From NCBI RefSeq assembly GCF_016808335.1, contig NC_053149.1:30191339-30255338 (forward strand): a stretch of DNA of 64,000 bases, in the 5' to 3' direction. Source of the stretch: Panicum virgatum. Lineage: Eukaryota > Streptophyta > Magnoliopsida > Poales > Poaceae. The position numbers and the translations under genes were made by a program. The notes beneath the pieces are model-generated. The model did no database searches, had not been told where the DNA came from, and saw only the letters and a program-made list of their open reading frames with translations. Of this stretch, positions 9,739-22,700 are shown piece by piece. Every line of letters starts with the position of its first letter. Position 1 is the stretch's first letter.

Positions 9739-11256
9739 GTTGGGTAGTTGTTTCTGTAGTTTAGGATTGGTTTTCCTTTCTTTTTGCTTTTTCTTGCATT
9801 TTTGTGTACATACCTTTTTGTATAGCATTTGCTCATATGCATTACACTTGCACTAAGCTTCTCATGTATGATATCTGCATTTGCTTGTGCCTTGTGCTAT
9901 GCTATGAGTTATATATATGCTTTGACCATGTGTAGCTAGCTCCTTTGAATATGTTGTATATTGGCTCTGAGCTTAGCTATTTTATTCCTTGAAAATCATA
10001 AAACATGGTCACCTTCAGGATCTGTTACTAGCATGTGTAGGCTTGAATGCTTATGCTATCTTGTTTCATGCTTAGTGGCTAGGTCCTTTGCTATCATATG
10101 CAACAAGATGCCTTCTTTTGCTTCATGATTGTTTTGCAAACTCAAACAGTTGGTGTGTTATAATTGGTATTCAATTTCAAAAATCCAACATTTGGTATAT
10201 CATGGTTTGCTTTGAGTGAAAAGATCCAGGTGGGATTGCTTGCACCACTGATTTTGTTCCAAGACTGCTCCTCTGGAGAACTTGGACAAGGCTGTGGATG
10301 ACTGAGAGTGTTGTTTTAAGCTTCTGATGGTCCTTGACCTAGGCTTGGCACATTCGCTAAGTTAAGCACTTGCAAGTTTTCAACCCCTGGCACCATTTCT
10401 TGTTGAGAAATTAAGAGTTTTCAGTTGGTTGAGTGACAGTTGTTGTGATATGCTTTGGATAGCTCACCTGTATGTTCTTGCTAGCACTAGCATGCTTGTT
10501 TACCTTCTAGTATGCTAGGTCCTTTCTGATGATGCTTTTTCTTTTACAAATGACAAATGCTTGCTCATGATCTGTATAGATATATTCTTATGAGCTTCTC
10601 CATGCATTGTCTTTGTATATGCACCCTCATATGCTGTGCTATTTCGACCCTTGCAAATGCTCTTGTTCTGTACCTGGAAGCTTTTTAGGCATGCATGCAT
10701 TGCACTTCATGGCATATTTCCAGGGGGAGCATCTAGACAGGGGGAGGTACCTTGGTGTGTGCCTTGTCAACAAGGGGGAGAGATTGGTGTTTGGTGTTTG
10801 GTCTAAGGGGGAGAGTTTGGTGTCTCTGATACCTTAGGCGGAGAGATTGTGGAGGGTTCCAGTCTTTGAGTGTGCACACATCGGGAGAGAGTTGCATAGT
10901 GAGGGGGAGCTGCAATTCAGGGGGAGTTTTTGAGCCTTTTCATGCTCTTTGCTGGTTGTGTTGAGCCTTGCCTCTTTCTGGAGGGACCAGTTTTGCACAT
11001 GCTTGGCTGTGTTGAGCCTTGCCTCTTTCTTGAGGGGTCAAGCATGTTTTGGAGTCAGTGCGTCGAGCTGTTGCCCTTGTCTTGGGGGCTGACTCTTTTG
11101 GCTTTGCTATCTTCAAGTGATCCTTTCTGGCTTTCATTCGCTTTTGATCACTTGAGTTAGCTCTGTTTGTTTTCCTTTTCTTTTTCGGTTATCTTTTTCT
11201 TTCACCAGTGCCCGTGTGGGATGTGGTGTTGACAATGCACTCATCAAGGGGGAGAT
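9739..11256 (+). other. Sirevirus non-coding region with polypurine-tract array
   Basis: No coding region is seen between pol and the 3' LTR; some Sireviruses carry an env-like gene here and this one does not. At least seven GGGGGAG-type tracts occur between about 10720 and 10930 (one decayed to GGCGGAG), and a last one (AAGGGGGAGAT) abuts the LTR near 11247-11256. Repeated tracts are a known Sirevirus hallmark, and the last is the likely priming site. Confidence 0.8.
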
Positions 11257-13380
11257 TGAGAGGCAGTGGAGGCCTGCTCCTTGGTGTGATGAGTGATTGC
11301 CAACACATGGAGTGGACTAACTGTGTGTAGTCGCGACTCTGTGGAGATTGCACCAGTTCTTGGTCTGTGGTGTGCAGGTACACGGATGGCGCAGTGGCAG
11401 CGAGATTGTTTGGACAAGAGCGAGGCGCATGCTGATGCACCATGCGGCAGCGTTGCGGTGGCATGGAGCTCGACGATCATGCGGAGGTAGGAGACCTTGC
11501 GGTGGCGTTGGAGGCCCGACTGGACGACCGTGCAGTAGAGAAGGACCGCCCAGATGCTTGGGCCACTGCTGGGCCGTGTGGCGATCCACTCCTGGCGCCA
11601 AGGCAGGACGGCGTGGAGTTTGTTGGTAGCTCAGGAAAAACCAACGGCTGGGATGCGTCGACGTCGGCCAAGTCGGAGAGGTTCCGGCGGGAGGTCGAAC
11701 ACGTGGCGACATCAGGCTTGGTGGGTGTGCCGGAAACATCGCGTGGGAAGGTTTCGCGGTTCCTCCAAAACCGCCCCCGAACTCGGTTTCGGCAGTTTTC
11801 CCAAAACTGTCCCCGTGAAGATTCCAAAAGGACGCGTGGCAACATCAGAGGAATTGCGTCGGGTCGAAGCAAACTTCTCCAAGTCGTCGCAATCGTCGGA
11901 TGGTCTTCAATGTATCTTTTCTGGTTTTGCCCCTAAGGGCCTTCTTGTTTTATTTCAGCACTTAGGGGTATTGTAGTCTTTTAGAAGAAGGCTTGGAAGG
12001 CAAGGAAAGGAGGCAACAGGGTGTGGGTGGCGGTTGGCTCGAAAGAAAAGAGTGTCCTCCTCTCCCTGGATTGTGGTGCTGGACACAAAAACAGAAGACT
12101 TGAGCCAGGCGCCCTCCCTCCTCTCCTTCCTGTCTCTCTGAGTTCTTTTGTTCTTCCTCTTTCTTCTTCTCTAGGATTAGAAGGATGGATCTGTGAGACT
12201 CATGTACTGAATTTGTGTGGGAAAGGAGGCCCTTCCCTCCTTGTGCCCTCCGGGGATTTGGATTCGTTTTGATCTCATACACTTTGTGCCTTGTATGTGA
12301 CCATTTTGATTTCGCTTGTTCGATCATGAAGTATGAGATTTGTGTAGTTCCTTGAGCTCTTTGATGTAATTCTAATTCCTCTTGCCAAGTGCAAAACCTC
12401 TGGAAATCACGAGCTCATTAGAATCGAAGTTCTTGAGCTTTTTGCGTTTCTACAGAAAACCCTGCTTTTGCTCCGATTTCCTTCGATTCCTCTCAATCCG
12501 TGAGGAATTTCGTGGAGATCTTTTGGGGATGTGTTCTTGAAGTCATCATCTTCATCTCCCCAAAATTTGAGAACCTTTGGACTTGATTTGACCCTTCAAT
12601 CGTCAAGATTTCCAAAGGTTGCGTGCTGGTAAACGCCTCTGGACTCTGTTTTCCGAGAGCACCGGTTGAACCGATGCTTGGGTCAAGTTCGTCAGATCAA
12701 CCGGTGACTACAAGGTTCGGTTGCTAGGGTTTTTGGCATCTCTGTTGAATGCACCGGTGCTTTAGCCTTTACAAGCATCGGATCAACCGGCATTAACACT
12801 TCGGGTTGCAGTTTTGACCGTTCGACCGGCGTATACAAGTTTCCTAGCGTCGGTTGAACTGGTGCTCAGAACGTTTCTTTTTGTGATCTCTTTGGTCAAT
12901 TGCACCGACGCTCGGGTTTTGTGGGCATCGGTTTAACCGGTGTACACTACGTCGATTTGCAGCGCCTCTGGACAACTACACCGGCGTTCGTTGTTGATTT
13001 TGTCGGTTTATCCGGCGTCGCTCACCGGTTGAACCGACGCTATTCAAACCAGGGCATCGGATCAACTAGTGCTTGCTGTCTGCTGCTACCGGCTCTGTAT
13101 CACCGGATAGACCGACGTATTGAAGCTGTATACATTGGTTCAACCGGTGTTAGTATACCGTGCTGGTCTTGTGCTGCTTCTTCACGTTTTGCTTCCGCGC
13201 TTGCTCATACTTGTTCCTAGGGTTGCTTTGTGTTAGGGTAGCTCTTCCGTACCTGCTCTGCACTTCACCTAGGACTCTAGGGTTGGGTGCTCACTTGGGA
13301 TCTTAAGCCGAATTTTCAATCGCGATAATTTTTCATCGGCTCCCATTCACCCCCCTCTGGTCGCATTTCTCGGTCCTACA
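11257..13380 (+). repeat. Sirevirus 3' LTR (about 2124 bp)
   Basis: It starts with TG just after the polypurine tract and ends CGGTCCTACA after a CCCCCCTCTGG run, which is the usual Sirevirus end pattern. The start is inferred because the partner LTR is outside the window. Confidence 0.78.
12656..13152. repeat. Cluster of CACCGGTT-type palindromic motifs in the Sirevirus LTR
   Basis: About a dozen short palindromes built on ACCGGTTGAACCG-like cores are spaced through 500 bp, for example near 12658, 12698, 12751, 12930, 13023 and 13138. Clusters of palindromic motifs in the LTR core are known for Sireviruses. They probably act as binding sites, but the factor is unknown. Confidence 0.75.
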
Positions 13381-14505
13381 TGTTGTCCCAGGTTATCGCT
13401 CTATGAACCGGTCCTTATGGAGAGTGGCCAACCCAGCAGTAAGCACCGTGCTGGCCCCCTAAACCATGTTTCTAACAAAACCATTTTATAACGAGACGTG
13501 AGCCACTCAAACGGGCCACTCTCAGAATTAAGTTGCATATACCATTAATCAAATTAATTAAAAAGGACCAAGTGTGTTATAGCGTGGCACCTAGCATAGC
13601 TAACCAAAATGCAACCCAAAGGATATATATAAAGGATATAAAGTGTCTAGGAAATCCTTATAGGCATACAGTATTAAAATGCAGTATGAAAATGTAATTA
13701 AAGTGATAGGTGGTGTTCATGTTATACTTGCCTCCGCCAAACTGTTCCTACTGCTGCTCAAACTGGTCTGAAGATGGCTGCTCCGGGTACTGGTACTGGG
13801 GCTCCTCTGATGGATCAACGTCTACTCACGAACACATGGCCAAAAACAATACACAACATAAACATACACGCAAACAATAGAAAAAACTAAGAAACCGTAC
13901 AACAATACATAAAAACAGCAAACAAAACTAGGATAGAACTATTCTACGCGTTACAACGATCGCGTGGACATAAAGAACGCCTAAAACGGAGCTTCGAAGC
14001 CAAAAACAAGATCCAGGGGCTTAACTGTAAGAAAAACAGAGTTTCTGGGGGTTTTCTGCAAAAACCGAGGGTCTAAATGTAAAAACTGAAAAGATCCAGG
14101 GGCTAACACGTGAAAAAGCCAGGGGTGGACGGCGGGTTCAAATACTGGAAAGCGCAGGGGCCTAAGTGCTAAAAACTGGTCCTCAGTGTAAATAGTTTTA
14201 CACTATTATGGACTGCGGGTTGATTTCAAAGAAAGGCGAGGGCTCTTTAGCAAAACTGCCGACCGAAGGGGTATCTTTGAATTAGGGCCGTTGGATCTTG
14301 TTCTAGCAGTTTGGATCTAATCGGGGGAACGATCTAATCTTGGACGTTCGCTCGAGATCAGACGGATCAGAAGCAGCACGGGTGCGGGAGGGCGGCGCGG
14401 GTCGCCAGAGTTGGAGTTCCCGCGGCAGCACGCGGGGCAAACTCCTCGAAGATGGCCGAAATCGGCCATCCGGGGGTCGACTCGACGGGTTTTTGGGTCG
14501 GGAGG
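13381..14505 (-). repeat. TK0: old Tekay LTR, left surviving part
   Basis: It starts abruptly after the Sirevirus LTR at a point equal to the middle of the TK1 LTR (near 6491), and runs to the GGAGG duplicated by TK3. It continues at 50541. It has more substitutions and small gaps against the other LTRs than they have among themselves. Its own left end is outside the window. Confidence 0.88.
14501..14505. repeat. Target site duplication of TK3 (GGAGG)
   Basis: The same five bases follow the other end of TK3 at 50541-50545. This proves that 14506-50540 is one insertion. Confidence 0.93.
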
Positions 14506-16430
14506 TGTAACACCCGGTTTATAAAAGAACATAAACCGAGCAATCATATACGTGCCAGGATCAAGTCACACGTATATACAACAGAATGAACAGTATATCA
14601 TAGCACATATCACGTAAAAAGATATAATAAAGCGAATACGAATATTATTTATTACAATAATGACAAAAATGTCTGATACAGCGGAAGCGAAGTACAAAAT
14701 ACGAATAAAGCTCTCCGAAGCTGAAGCAGGGCGCCACAGGGACGTCGACTGGGAGACGAACGCCTAGAAGTCCTCGTAGTCCTGGTAGCGCTGGACGAAC
14801 TCCCTCGTGTCGGCAGGAACTGAGCAGCAATAGCGTAGCCAAGAGGAAAAAGTAGAGAAGAGGCAAGAGTGAGTACACAACCTGTACTCAACAAGTATAA
14901 CACAAACTATGAGGCTCTAGGCTGGCTGACTCAACTGCATTAGCTTTTAAGTGTTGGCAAAATTTTATTAAAGCTATTTACTATGAGTTGATGAATTACC
15001 ATTGACCCAGTTACATAGTAATTAATCAGAATTAATTACACTACTACTGAGAACCATACCAAAAACCAAACCACCAAGGTAAACCCCGAGAAGCACCTCC
15101 CTCGTCGGAAGGAGATAACTTCACTAATCAAAAGGAGGATCTGGGCCGCTCATAACCGTGAGCACGGCTAGTATACCAGTTTTACACTCTGCAGAGGTTG
15201 CACATCTTTACCCACAAGTCGTGAGCTACGCCAGTTGTTCATCACACTTCCTTAGGTGAGATGGCCAGCGACTCACTACGAGGCCTTTAAAAAGAATCTC
15301 GTTGGTAAGGCGTAACCGCGAGAGTTAGGTCGGCGACGATGGGGCCCACCTCCGGGGGTACAAGCACAGGAGCGCAATCCAAGCACAGACCAAGCCGGAG
15401 GAGCAGGGACCATTGAAGCTTACTACTCTTGCCCCGCAGGTACGTTACTCCAAACCAAAAAGATTTAATTATTACGCCAAGTCTATCCCATTCTAGCCTT
15501 GTGGTAGCGCTGTTGTCCCAGGTTGTCGCTCTATGAACCGGTCCTTATGGAGAGTGGCCAACCAAGCACTAAGCACCGTGCTGGCCCCCTAAACCATGTT
15601 TCTAAAAAAAACATCTTTTAACGAGAAGTGAGCCACTCAAGCCACACCGAGTGCCACTCTCAGAATTAAATTCAAGTAAATCATTAATCAATTTAATTAA
15701 AAAGGACCAGAGTGTGTTATAGCGCAGCAACCTAGCACAACTAACCAAAATGCAACCCAAAGGCATATATAAAGGATATAAAGTGGCTAGGAAATCCTTA
15801 AAGGCATACAATATTAAAATGCAGTATGAAAATGTATTTAAAAGTGATGGGTTGTTCATTTTACACTTGCCTTCCTCGTACTGCTCTGGCTGCTACTCAA
15901 AGTGCTCGGAAGACGGCTGCTCCGGGTACTGGTACTGGGGCTCCTCAACTGGATCAGCGTCTACTCACGAACACATGGCCAAAACAATGCACAACAATAA
16001 GCATACAAGCAAACTCTAACAAAAAGCTAAAGAACAGTACATCAATACATAAAAACAGCACACTAAACTAGTCTAAAACTATTCTACGCGTTACAACGAT
16101 CGCGTGGACATAAAGAACGCTAAAAACGGAGCTAAAACGCATAATCCAGGCTAAAAACAAGTTCTAGGGGCTTATTTGTAAGAAAACTGAAGTTTCAGGG
16201 GCTTTTCTGCTAAAACCGAGGGCTAAAACATAATTAAAGGATAAACCTAGGGTCTAACGTGTAAAAACAGCAGCTATGGACGGCGGGTTCAATTTCCAGA
16301 AAGGCCAGGGGGCTGCGTATTAAAATTTGGACCAAACTGCAATTTCTTTTAGCTAAGGGTGGACTGCGGGTTGATTACTGGAAACTACAGGGGCTCTTTA
16401 ACAAAAATGCCAGGCGAACCGGTAACCTTG
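14506..16430 (-). repeat. TK3 3' LTR, first part
   Basis: It runs from TGTAACACCC to the TK2 insertion point and matches the start of the TK3 5' LTR at 46933. It resumes at 28115. Confidence 0.94.
16426..16430. repeat. Target site duplication of TK2 (CCTTG)
   Basis: CCTTG is repeated at 28115-28119. The uninterrupted site is seen in the other TK3 LTR near 48852, where the same sequence runs through without a gap. Confidence 0.95.
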
Positions 16431-19400
16431 TGTAACACCCGGTTTATAAAAGAACATAAACCGAGCAATCATATACGTGCCAGGATCAAGTCACACGTAT
16501 ATACAACAGAATGAACAGTATATCATAGCACATATCACGTAAAAAGATATAATAAAGCGAATACGAATGTTATTTATTACAATAATGACAAAATGTCTGA
16601 TACAGCGGAAGCGAAGTACAAAATACGAAAAGCTCTCCGAAGCTGAAGCAGGGCGCCACAGGGACGTCGACTGGGAGACGAACACCTAGAAGTCCTCGTA
16701 GTCCTGGTAGCGCTGGACGAACTCCCTCGTGTCGGCAGGAACTGAGCAGCAGTAGCGTAGCCAAGAGGAAAAAGTAGAGAAGAGGCAAGGGTGAGTACAC
16801 AACTTGTACTCAACAAGTATAACACAAACTATGAGGCTCTAAGGTTGGCTGACTCAACTGCATTAGCTTTTAAGTGTTGGCAAAATTTTATTAAAGCTGT
16901 TTACTACGAATTGATGAATTACCATTAACCCAGTTACATAGTAATTAATCAAGATTAAACATGTTACTACTGAGAAACCAAACCAAAACCAAGCCACCAA
17001 GGTAAACCCCGAGAAGCACCTCCCTCGTCGGAAGGAGATAACTCCACTAATCAAAAGGAGGATCTGGGCCGCTCATAACCGTGAGCACGGCTAGTATACC
17101 AGTTTTACACTCTGCAGAGGTTGCACATCTTTACCCACAAGTCGTGAGCTACGCCAGTTGTTCATCACACTTCCTTAGGTGAGATGACTAGCGACTCACT
17201 ACGAGGCCTTTAAAAAGAATCTCGTTGGTAAGGCGTAACCGCGAGAGTTAGGTCGGCGACGATGGGGCCCACCTCCGGGGGTACAAGCACAGGAGCGCAA
17301 TCCAAGCACAGACCAAGCCGGAGGAGCAGGGGCCATTGAAGCTTACTACTCTTGCCCCGCAGGTAAGTTACTCCAAACCAAAAAGATCTAGTTATTACGC
17401 CAAGTCTATCCCATTCTAGCCTTGTGGTAGCGCTGTTGTCCCAGGTTGTCGCTCTATGAACCGGTCCTTATGGAGAGTGGCCAACCAAGCACTAAGCACC
17501 GTGCTGGCCCCCTAAACCATGTTTCTACAAAAACCATCTTTTAACGAGAAGTGAGCCACTCAAGCCACACAGAGTGCCACTCTCAGAATTAAATTCAAGT
17601 AAACCATTAATCAATTTAATTAAAAAGGACCAGGGTGTGTTATAGCGCAGCAACCTAGCACAACTAACCATAATGCAACCCAAGGATATATATAAAGAAT
17701 ATAAAGTGGCTAGGAAATCCTTAAAGGCATACAGTATTAAAATGCAGTATGAAATTGTAATTAAAAGTGATGGGTTGTTCATGTTATACTTGCCTTCCTC
17801 GTACTGCTCCTGCTGCTGCTCAAAGTGCTCCGAAGACGGCTGCTCCTGGTACTGGTACTGGGGCTCCTCAGATGGATCAACGTCTACTCACGAACACATG
17901 GCCAAAACAATGCACAACAATAAGCATACAAGCAAACTCTAACAAAAAGCTAAAGAACAGTACATCAACACATAAAAACAGCGCACTAAACTACTCTAAT
18001 ACTGTTCTACGCATTACAACAATCGCGTGGATAAAAAGAACGCTAAAAACGGAGCTAAAACGCATTTTCTGGGCTAAAAACAAGTTCGAGGGGCTTATTT
18101 GTAAGAAAACTGAAGTTTCAGGGGGTTTTCTACAAAAACCAGGGACTGAACCGTAATTACTGGGTAGCTCTAAGGTCTAACTCGCAAAAACTACCTGTCT
18201 GGACTGCGGGTACAAAAACCAGGAAAGCCAGGGGCCTAAAAGCTAAAAACTGGGCCTGGTTAGAAATATTCTTGAGCAGGCTAGGACGGCGGGTTTATTT
18301 CAAGCAAGCTGGGGGGCTCTTTAGCAAAAGAGCGGGCCGAACCGTTATCTACAGATCTCGACCGCAGGATTCAGATCTGGCGGTTTGGATTTGATCAACC
18401 TACGATCTAATCTGGAGCGTCGGTTTCGGATCGGACGGCCAGAGTGCCTCGCGGGCGACGGCGGCGGCGGAACGCCACCGGAGCTCGGTTTTCCGCGGCG
18501 GCGGCTCGCCGGAGACGCCCAATCCGGCGTTCCGGGGGTCAAAACCGAGCGGGCTTGGGTCGGGGAGGATCTACGCGTTATGCGTGATCCACCCGTGGCC
18601 TTTACTGGGCTCGGGGAGGTCTGTGGCGGAGGGCGCACCGGCGATGGCGGGTCAGCGCGGCGGAGGCTCGCCGGCGCGAGTGCACTGGGCGACGCCAAGG
18701 GCTACAGGCTACGGCAAAAGGCGCAAAAGGGCAAGGGAGGGGCACTGGTTCTTACTGAGGGTTCAGCTTGGCCGGAGAAGGAGCGCAGCGTCGACGGCGA
18801 TGCTGACCGGCGGCGAGGCGGGAGCAGATCTCGGTGGCGGGGCTGGTACGGGGGTGCTCTAGGCGCTGGATCTGCCGGAGGGGGTCCGTGCGGGTCCTGC
18901 GAGGGAGGTCCAAAGCCGAATTAGTCCGGTGGTCACCGGAGGTGACGAATTGAAGCGGAACAGGGGCTCACCGGCGTGGAGGAGCACGGCGGAGCTAGAT
19001 GGAGGCGGCGCTAGGGTTTATGGCGGCGATTGCGAGGCGAGGTGTGGGCGCAGAGATGCGGGCCAATTAAAGGGGGGGGGGGCCGGCGGGGATCTTGGGG
19101 GTGCGCGCCCGTCGTGATCCCGGCGGGGATTGCGGCGCGGCTGTTGTAGCGCGGGGAAAACGGGGGAGGCGGAGCTGACTGGTGGGGTCGGCGCGCAGGG
19201 AGCCAGGGGAGCAGGCCGGCGCGCGTGCTGGCTGCGCGTGAGGGAGAGAGAGCGCGGGCTGGCTGAGGCGCTGGCTTGGGCTCGGGAGCGAGCTGGGCCG
19301 AGGCGGAGGCAGGCCGCAGGGCGGGCCGTGCGAAGCTGGGCCAAGAGCGTGACGCAGGACTGGGCCGAGCGGGGGAGAAGGAGGGGAGTGGGTTGGGCCA

Positions 19401-19689
19401 GACCTTGGGGTTGGGCTGGGTCTTGGGTTTTCTTTTTCCTACTCTTCTCCTTTTCTATTTCTAATTCAAACAAAGTTTGAATTCAAATTTGAATTTGAAT
19501 TCAAACCACACTCAAATAAAATTATGCACCAGCATGAATGCAACCGAAAATTTAAACCTAGGATAAATTTTAATTAATTAAGGAACAAAAATTAGATTAA
19601 ATGCCAACTAAACACTATAAACCTTAGAAAATTAAATAAAGCCAATTTAATTTATTAAAAAATGCTGAAATTTAAATCAGGGTGTTACA
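16431..19689 (-). repeat. TK2 3' LTR (3259 bp)
   Basis: It has TGTAACACCC and GGGTGTTACA ends. It pairs with 24863-28114. The U3 hairpin is at 19475-19506. A G run near 19073 is longer than in the partner. Confidence 0.95.
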
Positions 19690-19724
19690 GACCCTACCCC
19701 CTTAAAGAAATCTCGTCCTGAGAT
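19690..19724 (-). promoter_or_regulatory. TK2 polypurine tract
   Basis: The minus strand shows CTTTAAGGGGGTAGGGTC next to the LTR. The stop-codon hairpin has one mismatched base in this copy. Confidence 0.85.
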
Positions 19725-22700
19725 TTAGCTGGGCTGGCTAGCAAAGAGATCTGGATAGGTCTTCTTCAACTCATCTTCTCGCTCCCAAGTAGCCTCAGCT
19801 TCACTGTGATGACTCCACTGAACTCTGCACATCTTGATGCGCTTGTTCCGAGTAACCCTCTCTGACGTCTCCAGAATCTTCACCGGATGCTCAGTATAAG
19901 TCAGATCCTCTTGGACATCGACTCCATCCAGAGGTGCCTGCTCCTCGGGTACTCGCAGACATCTCTTCAGCTGAGATATATGGAAGACATCATGAACTCC
20001 TGAGAGGCTGAGAGGTAACTCCAGGCGATAAGCAACTTCGCCTTTCCGCTCTAGCACCTTGAATGGCCCCACATAACGAGGTGCTAACTTCCCTTTGACA
20101 TTAAATCTGCGGATTCCTCTCATCGGAGATACCTTCAGATACACATAATCACCAACACTGAAAGTCAGGTCTCTCCGTTTGCCATCAGCATAGCTCTTCT
20201 GCCTGCTCTGTGCAATCCTCAGATTTTCTCGCACAGCCTGAACCATCTGCTCTGCATCATCTATGATCTCAGGACCAAAGAGCTGCTTCTCACCGATCTG
20301 ATCCCAATAGAGAGGAGTCCTGCACTTTCTACCATACAATGCCTCAAAGGGAGACTTCTTTAGACTGGCCTGATAGCTGTTGTTATATGAGAACTTAGCA
20401 AATGACAGGCACTTATCCCAACTAGTACCATACTGAATAGCACAAGCTCTCAGCATATCCTCCAACACTTGGTTGGTTCTCTCTGTCTGCCCATCGGTCT
20501 GAGGGTGATAAGCCGTACTGAAGCGCAGCTTCGTATCCAACGAATCATGAAGCTGCTCCCAGAACCGAGAAGTGAACTGAGACCCTCTGTCAGATATGAT
20601 CTTCTTGGGCACACCATGCAAGCAGACAATCCGAGAGATGTACAACTCTGCAAGTCTAGCACCGGAGTAAGTAGTGTTCACTGGAATGAAGTGAGCAACT
20701 TTCGTCAGTCGATCCACTACTACCCAAATGGAGTTGTACCCTTTCTGAGTACGAGGCAATCCAACAATGAAGTCCATAGTGATCTCCTCCCATTTCCACT
20801 CTGGAATCTTCAAAGGCTGCAATAGACCTGCTGGCCTCTGATGCTCAGCCTTGACACGCTGACAGGTGTCACAAATAGCCACGTACTCTGCCACTGAACG
20901 CTTCATACCATACCACCAGAAACGTTCCTTCAGATCATAATACATCTTCGTGCTGCCCGGATGAATAGAGTATGCTGTATCATGGGCCTCACTCAGAATC
21001 AACTTCCGGAGATCCTTCACATCTGGTACACAGATCCGGTTCTTGTACCACAAGGTACCCTGATCATCCTCTCTGAAATGAGGAGCCTTGCCCTTCTTGA
21101 GCAACTCACGAATTTCCTGCAGCTTCTCATCATCTTTCTGATGCTGCCTGATCTCTGACTCTAGAGTCGGTACTGCCTCAAATGCTGCACTGGAAGTATG
21201 ATGCAAGAAGCCCAGACTCAACTGCTCGAACTCCTCGCATAACTCTGGAGGCATCTGGAAAGCCACGGCCATGTTGACATAACTTCTTCTGCTCAAAGCA
21301 TCTGCTACAACATTGGCCTTGCCCGGATGATAGTGAATCTCCAGATCATAGTCCTTGACCAACTCTAGCCATCTTCTCTGCCGCATGTTCAGCTCATTCT
21401 GCGTGAAAATGTACTTGAGGCTCTTGTGATCAGTGTAGATATCACACCGCTGCCCATACAAGTAATGCCTCCAAATCTTCAGAGCATGCACAACTGCGGC
21501 TAACTCGAGATCATGAGTAGGATAATTCAGCTCATGCCGACGTAACTGCCGTGAAGCATAAGCTATCACTCTGCCCTCCTGCATCAGAACACACCCAAGA
21601 CCATCCTTCGAAGCATCACAATATACCGTGAACCTCTTCGTCTGGTCTGGCAGAGTCAGGACTGGCGCCGTAGTCAACCTTTTCTTCAGCTCATCAAAGG
21701 CCATCTGACGCTCATCAGTCCATACAAAAGCCACATTCTTCTCCAGCAAAGAAGTCAAAGGCTTCGCGATCTTGGAGAAATTCTCGATGAACCTCCGATA
21801 ATATCCAGCTAAGCCCAAGAAAGACCTGACTTCCTTCACTGTCTGCGGTGTCTCCCACTCGAGCACATCTTTCACCTTGCTCGGATCAACAGCAATGCCT
21901 CCCTGAGAGATAACATGACCGAGGAATGGCACCTCGTCAATCCAGAACTCGCACTTGCTGAACTTGGCATACAGCTGATGCTCCCTCAATCTCTGCAATA
22001 CGAGTCTCAGATGCTCCTCATGCTCTTCTTCTGTCTTGGAAAAGATCAGAATATCATCAATGAAAATCACCACGAAGACATCCAGATAGTCCATGAAAAC
22101 CATGTTCATCAGATGCATGAAGAAAGCCAGGGCATTAGTCAAGCCGAAGGACATGACTGTATACTCATATAGCCCGTACTTGCAGGTGAATGCCGTCTTC
22201 GGAATATCCCCAGGACGGATCCTCAGCTGAAAATAACCCGAACGAAGATCAATCTTCGAGAATATACGAGCACCTCGAAGCAGATCGAAGAGATCCTCAA
22301 TACGGGGCAGCGGATGCTTGTTCTTGATAGTGACTGCATTCAGCTCCCGATAATCCACACACATCCTCTTCGAGCCATCTTTCTTATCTACTAGCAGCAA
22401 TGGAAAAGCACAAGGAGAGAAGCTGCGACGGATATAGCCCTTGGCTAGCAACTCATCAATAGTCTTCTTGACTTCTTCATGCTCTATAGGCGCCATACGG
22501 TAGGGCCGCTTTGCAATAGGAGTTGTGCCAGGCAAGAGATCAATACAAAACTCAATGGCGCGTTCAGGCGGCATACCTGGCAAATCATCTGGAAAGACAT
22601 CCGGGAATTCAGACACCACGCGAATACCGTCCGTGGGTCTAGCCTCCATCTGATGAAGAAATCCCGAAGGCTCTACTGCACTGATAACAACCTCTTGGCC

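Larger units (their letters stand above)
8915..13380 (+). mobile_element. Sirevirus (Ty1/copia), 3' part
   Basis: It contains the end of pol, a 1.5 kb non-coding stretch with many GGGGGAG tracts, and a 3' LTR. These features are typical of the Sirevirus (Maximus/SIRE) lineage. The 5' part lies left of the window because TK1 interrupts it. The right flank TGTTG matches the sequence expected at the target inside a Tekay LTR, so it inserted into TK0. Confidence 0.88.

Noticed and set aside
13381..14505. A separate unrelated element after the Sirevirus
   Set aside because: It aligns with the middle of the Tekay LTR and continues at 50541 across the TK3 target duplication, so it is part of TK0.
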